In this document: one piece after another, positions 1 to 6,868 of the stretch
How the letters are laid out: each line of letters begins with the position of its first letter
Position numbering within the stretch: the stretch's first letter is position 1
NCBI RefSeq assembly: GCF_002777745.1
Contig: NZ_MEIO01000062.1
Location: 1 to 64,000 of the forward strand
Source of the DNA: Snodgrassella alvi
Lineage (GTDB): Bacteria > Pseudomonadota > Gammaproteobacteria > Burkholderiales > Neisseriaceae
Length of the DNA stretch: 64,000 nucleotides
Reading direction: 5' to 3'
Notes under the pieces: generated by a model
Database searches by the model: none
Told to the model about the DNA's origin: nothing
Seen by the model: the letters and a program-made list of their open reading frames with translations, nothing else
Translations under genes and position numbers: made by a program

Positions 1-1532
1 TAGAACGAGAAGCATTCGCACGAACACAAGAAGCACGAACACGAGAAGCACAAGCACGAGAGGCACAAGTACAAGAAGCACGAGCACGAGCACGAGCACA
101 AGAAGCACGAGCACGAGCACAAGAAGCATTCGCACGAACACAAGAAGCACAAGTACAAGAAGCACTAACACAAGGACTAGAAGCACGAGCGCAGGCACAA
201 GAAGCACGAGCAAAAGAAGCACAAGCACAAGGATTAGAAGCACAAATACAAGCACATGAAGCATTAGCACAAGGACTAGAAGCACGAGCACGAGCAAAAG
301 AAGCACAAGCACAAGGACTAGAAGCACAAGCACAAGCACAAGAAGCACAAAAAGCACATGAAGCATTCGCACAAGAAGCACAAGAAGCACATGAAGCATT
401 AGCACAAGGACTAGAAGCACGAGCACGAGCAAAAGAAGCACAAGCACAAGGACTAGAAGCACAAGCACAAGAAGCACAAGAAGCACAAGCAAAAGAAGCA
501 CGAGCACGAGCGCAAGAAGCACGAGCACAAGCGCAAGAGGCACGAGCACAAGCGCAAGGAGCACGAGCACAAGCGCAAGAGGCACGAAAACAAGCGCAAG
601 AGGCACGAAAACAAGCACAAGCAAAAGAAGTACTAATACAAGCAAAAGAAGCACGAGCACAAGCACAAGAAGCACGAGCACAAGCGCAAGAGGCACGAAA
701 ACAAGCGCAAGAGGCACGAAAACAAGCACAAGCAAAAGAAGCACAAGCAAAAGAAGCACTAATACAAGCAAAAGAAGCACTAATACAAGCACAAGAAACA
801 CCAGTACTAGCAAAGCAAGAGGCACGATATCCACCAGAATATCTTGGTTTATTGATACAACAACTCAACCAACGATTTCCTCGGCTATGGCAAAAGATTC
901 AAGAGCCATTTTTTGACCAAAAACTTTATTTTTATCTTTTGTTTATTTATGAAGATGATCTATCAACATTAAGTGAAATGAATGAAGAACAAACACTTAA
1001 AGAACGTATTGAGGATTCAGTTGATTTTTTACTTATTAAAGATGAATGGCATAATATTTTAAATTTTAATAATTATTGGTTAAATAACATAGCCAAAATC
1101 AGCATAGCTTTTGAAGCGTTAAATATTAAGTTCAAAAAGATTGCTAAATCAACACCACAATTGCTAAAAATGGTTGAAACAGGGAATCACTATGAATTAA
1201 ATCAAGCCAATGTACAGCATATATTAGAAAACCTATATGCTCACGAAAATTTTGCTACCCATATGATTCAAACCCTATTGGCATTGAATAAGGATGTTCC
1301 TATTAAATCATATTTTCAGCGTAACCCTGAAGAATTAGTTTTATCCATCACCGCATCGGATATTGCCCCGATTAACGATAATGAAGAGACCGTATTATTT
1401 ATATTAAATCATAAACACATATCTCCAGAGGCAAAAATAGCCTATATAGATAAACTTTCAACAGTTATCACCGAATTAAATCAGATTACTGATGAGAAAA
1501 TCAGGGAGAAACTACGTCAAAAGCAAAAATAG
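1..1532 (+). CDS. Large coiled-coil repeat protein, 3' part only (5' end outside window)
   Basis: A single reading frame is open from base 3 to the TAA at 1530-1532; the gene starts upstream of the window. About 270 codons (bases 3-830) consist almost only of Ala, Gln, Glu, Arg, Lys and some Leu, with recurring heptads such as EARAQAQ, EARKQAQ and EALIQAK, which predicts a long alpha-helical coiled coil. It is followed by a non-repetitive, AT-rich domain of about 230 residues (from YPPEYLGLL) ending in a lysine-rich tail. A TTG at 852 could be mistaken for a start, but the frame runs straight through it. I do not recognise the C-terminal domain with confidence; its late part (VLFILNHKHISPEAK) vaguely recalls the tails of large YobI-like P-loop NTPases. 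The codon use of the tail differs from the housekeeping genes downstream, suggesting accessory DNA. Confidence 0.75.
   Translation, partial: EREAFARTQEARTREAQAREAQVQEARARARAQEARARAQEAFARTQEAQVQEALTQGLEARAQAQEARAKEAQAQGLEAQIQAHEALAQGLEARARAKEAQAQGLEAQAQAQEAQKAHEAFAQEAQEAHEALAQGLEARARAKEAQAQGLEAQAQEAQEAQAKEARARAQEARAQAQEARAQAQGARAQAQEARKQAQEARKQAQAKEVLIQAKEARAQAQEARAQAQEARKQAQEARKQAQAKEAQAKEALIQAKEALIQAQETPVLAKQEARYPPEYLGLLIQQLNQRFPRLWQKIQEPFFDQKLYFYLLFIYEDDLSTLSEMNEEQTLKERIEDSVDFLLIKDEWHNILNFNNYWLNNIAKISIAFEALNIKFKKIAKSTPQLLKMVETGNHYELNQANVQHILENLYAHENFATHMIQTLLALNKDVPIKSYFQRNPEELVLSITASDIAPINDNEETVLFILNHKHISPEAKIAYIDKLSTVITELNQITDEKIREKLRQKQK
3..800 (+). repeat. In-frame 21-bp (heptad) coding repeat array
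   Basis: Roughly 800 bases of near-repeats built from codons gca, caa, gaa, cga, aaa and gcg, with a dominant 21-bp period equal to one protein heptad. Higher-order blocks also recur: one unit containing GGACTAGAAGCACGAGCA is seen near 270 and again near 410. No frame-breaking indel is visible, so selection keeps the repeat in frame. Such arrays can change copy number by slippage or recombination. Confidence 0.85.
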
Positions 1533-1594
1533 CCTGCTTGGCAGAAAATTTTATCCACTATTTTTTTAACTATAACAAGGATGTAAGGATAAAG

Positions 1595-1681
1595 ATGAAG
1601 CAGATAGTCAAAGCGAAACAAGCGCAATTAATAAATAGCGCTTATTTACCGGCTGTTTTTAATGGCTCAATTAGCTGGTAA
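1595..1681 (+). CDS. Possible 28-residue small ORF or gene remnant
   Basis: An ATG at 1595 preceded by AAGGAT opens a 28-codon frame (starts MKQIVKAKQ, ends FNGSISW) that terminates inside the first 96-bp direct repeat. The second copy of the repeat (5359-5454) carries the same C-terminal codons, including a synonymous Pro codon change. This suggests that the repeat derives from the 3' end of a coding sequence. It could equally be a chance frame; no family is recognised. Confidence 0.2.
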   Translation: MKQIVKAKQAQLINSAYLPAVFNGSISW

Positions 1682-1730
1682 ACAGCATTCCTGAGTGATT
1701 TATTTTGATTCTCTGCCTCAGAGCATGATA
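1635..1730. repeat. 96-bp direct repeat, left copy
   Basis: Matches 5359-5454 at 91 of 96 positions in the same orientation. The two copies bracket the IS remnant and the restriction-modification genes. The left copy ends one base before the terminal inverted repeat of the IS remnant at 1732. On the minus strand a frame also stays open through both copies and ends at a TAA. Confidence 0.9.
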
Positions 1731-1771
1731 TTGTAAATACCCCAAAGTTAGTACAAGATTCAGGTAGAAAA

Positions 1772-2570
1772 TTAGGCTGCTTGTTTTAGGGTTTTATACT
1801 CACTCGGCGTCATATTATTTAATACTTTATGAGGTCTTTCCGTGTTATAAATGGTTAGCCATTCTTCGGTTACCTTCTTGCTTGTTTCTGATTATTAAAT
1901 AGATATAAATCCAGTACCTCTGTGCGATAGATGCGATTAAGTCGTTCAATATATCAGTTTTGATATGGACTATATGGTTAAATATAATCCATGGTTATAC
2001 CATGTGACTTTACCCAGTTTATGAATGTTTTCCGATAAATTCCGGTTCATTATCCACTCGTATTTTGAGTGGATAGCCATGATATTCGGCCAGTTTATCC
2101 AGATAACGGGTAATCCTGCCAGCCGGTAAACTGATTACAATATCAACGCCTAACTCCTTACGATTAAAGTCATCGATGACATTGAAGGCTCTGAACCTGC
2201 GTTAATTGCGACTGCTGTCACTCATAAAATCCATTGACCAACATTCACCTAGCTTATTCGGTACTGATAGTTTGTCTGAGCTTTGCGGAGGAATACGTTG
2301 TTTATACTTTACCCTGAGATTAAGCTTTAACTGGCAGTATATTCGATAAACACATTTATGATTCCTGTTATAGCCGAGCTTTCTGATGCGGTTAAAACAC
2401 TTAGGAAAGTTCCAGCGTAAAGGCCTATCCGTGATAGCACTTAGTACCGACACAATCACTGAATCATCCGGTAACTTAGGTTGATAATAGTAAGCACAGC
2501 GGTTTAAGCCAATAATAGTGCAGCTCATGGCAATAGTGACAGAATGATTTTCTTGCAGTTGTACAGCCTA
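1772..2570 (-). pseudogene. IS3-family orfB (DDE transposase) remnant
   Basis: The N-terminal half is open at 2202-2528: residues GLNRCAYYYQPK, NHKCVYRIYCQLKLNLR and the first catalytic Asp in CWSMDFMSD. Downstream, in other frames, come FNVIDDFNRKELGVDI, IRVDNEPEFIG (second Asp), YIERLNRIYR (catalytic Glu) and the C-terminal NTERPHKVLNNMTPSEY, ending at a TAA complementary to 1772-1774. Several stops and frameshifts separate the blocks. The order and spacing of the DDE blocks identify an IS407-type integrase-fold transposase. Confidence 0.85.
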
Positions 2571-2593
2571 AGCTTTACGTGCTTGAATGGGTA

Positions 2594-2842
2594 CTATAGC
2601 TTTTTTATGATTTCCTCCTGAAGCTGAGATTTTAAACTCAGCTCAGCAAACATCTGCTTAAGCTTACGATTTTCAGCTTCCAGTTGCTTTAAGCGTTTGA
2701 TATATTAGGTTTCTATACCAGAATATTTATCACGCTATTTATAGAAAGTTGAATTCCTCATACCATATTTACAACAAAGTTCTTTGACGGGAATACTGGC
2801 TTCAGCTTTTTTTAAAATAGCTACGATCTGGTATTCAGCCAT
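2594..2842 (-). pseudogene. IS3-family orfA (HTH protein) remnant
   Basis: Read on the minus strand from the ATG at 2842, the frame gives MAEYQIVAILKKAEASIPVK, then a degenerate helix-turn-helix ending NSTFYK-stop-RDKYSG, and then RLKQLEAENRKLKQMFAEL, the leucine-zipper-like tail typical of IS407-group OrfA. Two internal stop codons (a TAG where the family has Trp, and a TAA) inactivate it. The frame ends at 2594. Confidence 0.8.
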
Positions 2843-2994
2843 TTTTTCATGTTTAAATCCTCTGTGGGTTAACAAAGAGAATTTTCTACTTTTATGCTGT
2901 ACTATTTTAGGGGATAGTTACAGATTTAAAATATACTCCCCGATATTCATGATTCAATCTTGGGGAATGAATATGAATAATCAGGGCTAAATAT

Positions 2995-4239
2995 CTAAGA
3001 TCCTAAGTTGTTTAACATTCTTATTATGGCTCGACCTAAGCATGCTGCTAAATTTACTGGAACGGCATTACCTATTTGTTTGTAAATCTCGTTAATTGAA
3101 CCTTCAAACACCCAGTCATCAGGAAATGTTTGAATTCTTGCATATTCTCTAGTTGTTAAAGGTCTAGTTTCTTCTGGATGACAACGTTCTGTTTGTTTTT
3201 GAGCTGGTGAGCATGTCAATGTTAATGAAGGTTCACTCCAAGATAGCCTTCTTGCCATACCTGTTTTTCCCCCACCTAGGCTAAAACTACCTTTCATGTA
3301 TTCTTTTTGGAGTTCTAATGGCAAGTCTTTCCAATACCCGCCTTCAGGGACATAAGATAATATTTCTGCCTTTCTTTTAGGGTAAGATTGTCCTTCTGAT
3401 ACAGGGACATCAGTGTTATACAATGAACCTTTTTTAAAGGCATCTTTTACAGTCATTAGTGAGTGATAAGGTGATGGTTTTTTATAAATTAACACATCTT
3501 TGTAGTCATTACGGACTGCAATTATTATTAATCTTTCTCTTTTTTGAGGTACTTTATAAAAAATAGCTTTATAAATATCCTCTTCTATTATTGTATAACC
3601 CGAATCATTAATTATGTTTTTTATTATTTCTATTGTTCTTCCATTATCGCTGTTCTTTAAACCGCTGACATTTTCAGCTAAGAAAACCTTTGGTTGTATT
3701 TCTTTCATTACCCTAATCATTTCAAAAACCAAAGTTCCTCTGATATCTTCGAGACCTAGCTTTTTCCCTGCTGTAGAAAAAGGCTGACAAGGAAATCCCC
3801 CTGTCAACAAATCAACTTTTCCTGACAAATGAGAAAAGTTTTGTTCTATGATATCTCCTTCAACAACGTTCCAATGGGGTCTGTTTTTTCTCAGTGTATT
3901 GCATGCATGTTTATTAATTTCATTAAGAAGTAAAGATGTAAATCCTGCTTGTTCTAAACCTAAAGCTAATCCTCCTGCCCCAGCAAAAAGCTCGACCAGC
4001 GTATATTTTTTGTTTGGCTTTATTGCTAACTGTTCTTCCCATTCACTTTCAAACATTGATAAAAATTCAGGAAAAATTGATAATTGTTTTTTTGTGTAAG
4101 GGTGGGAATATATATCCGGTTCTAGCTCTGGTATGAGTGTGCCATTCTTGGCCCAGTTAGAAACAGTTCTTTTAGATATGGATAGAATATCCGCTACATC
4201 TGATGCAGAAAAAAATTCTTTTCTATCAATGCCTTTCAT
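2995..4239 (-). CDS. Type II DNA (cytosine-5-)-methyltransferase with N-terminal HTH
   Basis: Transfers methyl groups from SAM to C5 of cytosine, protecting host DNA from the partner nuclease encoded divergently at 4324. The 414-residue protein shows the C5-MTase motifs in order: motif I ELFAGAGG (83-90), motif IV GGFPCQPFS with catalytic Cys151, ENV (about 189-191), QKRERL (about 232-237), a target-recognition region (about 245-355) and motif X GNAVP (370-374). Residues 8-36 (SASDVADILSISKRTVSNWA) look like a MerR/excisionase-type helix-turn-helix, so the enzyme may repress its own promoter as some C5 methylases do. The partner suggests a GGNCC- or GGWCC-type target, which is inference. The start is the ATG complementary to 4237-4239, with no strong ribosome-binding site. 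Confidence 0.95.
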   Translation of the reverse strand: MKGIDRKEFFSASDVADILSISKRTVSNWAKNGTLIPELEPDIYSHPYTKKQLSIFPEFLSMFESEWEEQLAIKPNKKYTLVELFAGAGGLALGLEQAGFTSLLLNEINKHACNTLRKNRPHWNVVEGDIIEQNFSHLSGKVDLLTGGFPCQPFSTAGKKLGLEDIRGTLVFEMIRVMKEIQPKVFLAENVSGLKNSDNGRTIEIIKNIINDSGYTIIEEDIYKAIFYKVPQKRERLIIIAVRNDYKDVLIYKKPSPYHSLMTVKDAFKKGSLYNTDVPVSEGQSYPKRKAEILSYVPEGGYWKDLPLELQKEYMKGSFSLGGGKTGMARRLSWSEPSLTLTCSPAQKQTERCHPEETRPLTTREYARIQTFPDDWVFEGSINEIYKQIGNAVPVNLAACLGRAIIRMLNNLGS

Positions 4240-4267
4240 AATGATGCTGTGTTTTATTCAGTTAAAG

Positions 4268-4287
4268 ACGATAGTTTACAGTATCGT
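4268..4287. promoter_or_regulatory. Inverted repeat between divergent R-M genes (candidate operator)
   Basis: ACGATA at 4268-4273 and TATCGT at 4282-4287 form a perfect 6-bp inverted repeat with an 8-bp spacer, placed in the 84-bp gap between the two start codons. The position suits an operator controlling one or both divergent promoters, perhaps bound by the HTH of the methylase. No binding evidence exists in the sequence itself. Confidence 0.5.
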
Positions 4288-4323
4288 AGAGTAAAGGTCC
4301 ATATTTATTTTTAAGGATTAGGT

Positions 4324-5025
4324 ATGTCAACTTTTGACAAAGAAAAAATTAAAAAAATTTTAGAACCCATTGTTAGTAAAACGTATGAAGCACAGCTAAC
4401 AGAGTCTGATATTAGCAAAAAAAATACATTGGATATTTTTTCTGCATCCATTGATAGTGCAATAAGAGGAATACCGCTTGAAGAATGGAAAGAACAAGAA
4501 AAACAGCGTCAAATGCAAAAAACTTTGCAAAATCAAATTGGTGAGATTCATCAACGGATATTAGGTACATTAGATGGTGTTACTAATTTAGAAACAGGTT
4601 CAGTTATTGACTTAGAAGGTGATGGATTTATTGCTGAAATAAAAAATAAGCACAATACAACAAAAGGTAATCATAAAGTAGCTGTTTATGATGATCTTAA
4701 GAGTGAACTTGTTAAGAGAGAAAAAGGAACAATTGCTTACTATGTTGAAATTTTACCTAAGAATGGTAAATCATATGACCAAGAGTTTACACCTTCGGAT
4801 AACCGAACTCGTACAAACAGAGAATCAGATCCCTATATTAGACAAATAGATGGACAAAGTTTTTATACAAAGATCACTGGGAACGAAAATGCACTACGCG
4901 AGTTATATTTGCTAATTCCAGAAATAATAAACGAAATAATAAATGAGAAGTATGGAAAAGAACAAAATGCTGATGATTATATTGATGAGTCAGAATTTGA
5001 TTTAATCTATAAAAAAAAGCTATAA
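4324..5025 (+). CDS. Eco47II-family type II restriction endonuclease
   Basis: A 233-residue protein divergent from the C5 methylase, so together they form a type II restriction-modification system. The sequence resembles the Eco47II endonuclease family, which is associated with GGNCC recognition: an N-terminal SASIDSAIRG and LEEWKEQEKQRQMQKTLQN block, IGEIHQRILG, then IDLEGDGFIAEIKNKHNT, which supplies a PD-(D/E)XK-type core with Asp96, Glu105 and Lys107. An AAGGA ribosome-binding site precedes the ATG. Low GC and placement in an island with an IS remnant suggest horizontal transfer. The frame is intact and the system could be active. Confidence 0.88.
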   Translation: MSTFDKEKIKKILEPIVSKTYEAQLTESDISKKNTLDIFSASIDSAIRGIPLEEWKEQEKQRQMQKTLQNQIGEIHQRILGTLDGVTNLETGSVIDLEGDGFIAEIKNKHNTTKGNHKVAVYDDLKSELVKREKGTIAYYVEILPKNGKSYDQEFTPSDNRTRTNRESDPYIRQIDGQSFYTKITGNENALRELYLLIPEIINEIINEKYGKEQNADDYIDESEFDLIYKKKL

Positions 5026-5058
5026 ACTATAGTCTTAAAACACCCTATATCAGATAAC

Positions 5059-5084
5059 AGCTCCTCTTTTAGGAGCTTTTTTTT
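5059..5084 (+). terminator. Rho-independent terminator after the endonuclease gene
   Basis: AGCTCCT (5059-5065), a 5-nt loop, AGGAGCT (5071-5077) and seven further T residues, 34 bases after the endonuclease stop codon. Confidence 0.9.
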
Positions 5085-5168
5085 GCATAAATTTTACAGA
5101 TTAGCTGTTCACCTACCATGCTAGCTCTTGGTTTCGCGTCAGTGGCAAATGCATTGGTTGCCACACAT

Positions 5169-5345
5169 GAATTAAACCCTCAAAATACATCTGTACCCAA
5201 ATACAGCGTAAACTGAATAAACGTGAATTTCTCTTACAAAGACAACCCAGTTTGGTAGCGTAACATGTTCCCACTCACCATCATACTTAAACTGCTGGTA
5301 ACGTAAACTATTTTTTATCGTAATTACTATCTGGCAAAACATAGG
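5169..5345 (-). other. Short unassigned open frame, probable gene remnant
   Basis: On the minus strand a frame of about 58 codons starts at an ATG near 5345 (FCQIVITIKNSLRYQQFKYD, then GEWEHVTLPNWVVF) and ends at a TAA near 5169. The composition looks protein-like, but no ribosome-binding site or family is recognised. The rest of 5085-5697 holds only the second direct repeat and AT-rich DNA upstream of the lactate dehydrogenase gene. Confidence 0.2.
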
Positions 5346-5358
5346 TTTAGAAAACGAT

Positions 5359-5454
5359 ATAGCGCTTATTTACCTGCTGTTTTTAATGGCTCAATTAGCT
5401 GGTAAACAGCACTCCTGAGTGATTTATTTTGATTCTCTGCTTCAGCGCTTGATA
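5359..5454. repeat. 96-bp direct repeat, right copy
   Basis: 91 of 96 bases are identical to 1635-1730, same orientation. It marks the right border of the segment carrying the IS remnant and the restriction-modification genes. On the minus strand, frames stay open from the downstream flank into this copy, so it may be a fragment of a former gene. Confidence 0.9.
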
Positions 5455-5697
5455 CAGCCAGAAAAATGAATCCGATTGTGGCACTGTTTTTTGTACAGCA
5501 AAAGCATTCAGCATTCAATACAAAACAAAGAAATTAGTAAAATATTTGTACAAAATTATATGGATAGGTATTTATTACCAAGATATGTAATTAATGATGA
5601 ATATTAATAAATTAAGCAATTGTCATGTTCAGGTCTGCTACAATTTCTGCATAAATTCGCATAGATTTGCATTTATCCATGGAAACGAGGTTGAATT

Positions 5698-6675
5698 ATG
5701 TTGCAGCCCACTAATGCCAAAAACCATCAGAAAATTGTTCTGGTAGGTGCCGGTACTGTTGGTTCTACTTTTGCTTATGTTGCTACTCTGCAAGGTATCG
5801 GTCAGGAGCTGGTCATTGTTGATGTTGACCGTGACAAGGCTCATGGTGATGCTAAAGATATTGCTGATGCATTGCTGTTTACTTATCCGAAAAACATTTA
5901 TGCCGGCGATTACAGCGATGCTGCCGACGCCGATATCGTGGTCATTACCGCCGGTTCTGCACAAAAACCGGGCGAATCGCGTCTGGATTTGGTAAACCGC
6001 AATTTATCAATCATTAACAGTATCGTATCACATGTAACTGAATCCGGCTTTAATGGTATTTTCTTAGTAGCATCCAATCCGGTGGATATTCTTACCTATG
6101 CCACATGGAAACTGTCTGGCTTTCCGGCAGAGCGGGTAATCGGTTCCGGCACTTCACTGGATTCCGCCCGCTTATGTAAATATGTAGGCTACCTGCTTAA
6201 TGTCGACCCGCGTACTGTCAGTGGTTATATTCTTGGTGAACATGGCGATACTGAATTTCCGGCTTGGTCACACCTGAGTGTAGGCGGCTTGACTATGGAA
6301 GAGTGGATTAAAGGTGACCCGCGCTATACTGAAGCCGATCTGGATATTATTGCCAAACGGGTAGTTAATGCTGCTTACGATATTATCCGCCTCAAGGGCG
6401 CAACTTATTATGGTGTTGGTGCGGCTCTGGCGCGTATCTGTCGTGCGCTGCTGGATGATGAAAATACTATTTTGCCTGTTTCCGTCTATCTGAACGGCCA
6501 GTATGGTGTTCAGGATATGTATATTGGTACTCCGGCTGTGCTCAACCGGCATGGTGTCCGTCAGGTAATTGAAATTCCGCTGAATGAAAAAGAGCAGGGT
6601 CTAATGCATGCCTCAGCCAGCCAGCTGGATGAGGTGATGCGCAATGCCTTTGCAGAAATCGGTATACAACGTTAA
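5698..6675 (+). CDS. ldh: L-lactate dehydrogenase (NAD-dependent)
   Basis: Interconverts pyruvate and L-lactate with NADH in the cytoplasm. The 325-residue protein has the Rossmann GAGTVGST motif at about 17-24. Substrate-loop Gln89 and Arg95 in SAQKPGESR mark it as a lactate rather than a malate dehydrogenase. DSAR has Arg158, and LGEHGDTEF carries the catalytic His182. The ATG at 5698 follows GAAACGAGG, a good ribosome-binding region. It is monocistronic: a promoterless accessory region lies upstream and a hairpin terminator follows at 6715. A quinone-linked D-lactate dehydrogenase lies in the same window at 14207. Confidence 0.93.
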   Translation: MLQPTNAKNHQKIVLVGAGTVGSTFAYVATLQGIGQELVIVDVDRDKAHGDAKDIADALLFTYPKNIYAGDYSDAADADIVVITAGSAQKPGESRLDLVNRNLSIINSIVSHVTESGFNGIFLVASNPVDILTYATWKLSGFPAERVIGSGTSLDSARLCKYVGYLLNVDPRTVSGYILGEHGDTEFPAWSHLSVGGLTMEEWIKGDPRYTEADLDIIAKRVVNAAYDIIRLKGATYYGVGAALARICRALLDDENTILPVSVYLNGQYGVQDMYIGTPAVLNRHGVRQVIEIPLNEKEQGLMHASASQLDEVMRNAFAEIGIQR

Positions 6676-6714
6676 GCACAACAGTCTGGAGGCAAGCCGG
6701 ATTATCTGTTTCAG

Positions 6715-6736
6715 AGCAGCCAGCAGGCTGCTTTTG
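6715..6736 (+). terminator. Terminator after ldh
   Basis: AGCAGCC (6715-6721), a 4-nt loop and GGCTGCT (6726-6732), followed by TTTG. It lies 40 bases after the ldh stop codon. Confidence 0.75.
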
Positions 6737-6868
6737 TTACATATGCTCGCCGCTTCTAACTAAATAAGCGCCATTTCTTTCTCAAAAATCTTTGTGCTTG
6801 CTAGTATGGCTGGATTGTTTTTAGCAGCCTGTAAATGAAATTAATCATAATTTTATCGAGCACAAACC

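Larger units (their letters stand above)
1732..2922 (-). mobile_element. Degenerate IS3-family (IS407-like) insertion sequence
   Basis: Imperfect terminal inverted repeats can be aligned: 1732-1773 against the reverse complement of 2880-2922, sharing TGTAA, CCCC, TAGTACA and GTAGAAAATT. Between them lie remnants of orfA and orfB on the minus strand in the usual IS3 arrangement. Length of about 1.19 kb fits the family. Both ORFs carry in-frame stops and frameshifts, so the element cannot transpose by itself. No convincing short target duplication is visible at the ends. Confidence 0.85.

Noticed and set aside
1-830. CRISPR-like repeat array
   Set aside because: Repeats are contiguous, about 21 bp, in frame with a downstream protein and without unique spacers.
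852-1532. Independent gene starting at TTG 852
   Set aside because: The same frame is open back to base 3, so this is the C-terminal part of the longer repeat protein.
5698-6675. Malate dehydrogenase as identity of this gene
   Set aside because: The substrate-loop Gln89 in SAQKPGESR and the LDSAR segment are typical of L-lactate dehydrogenase.
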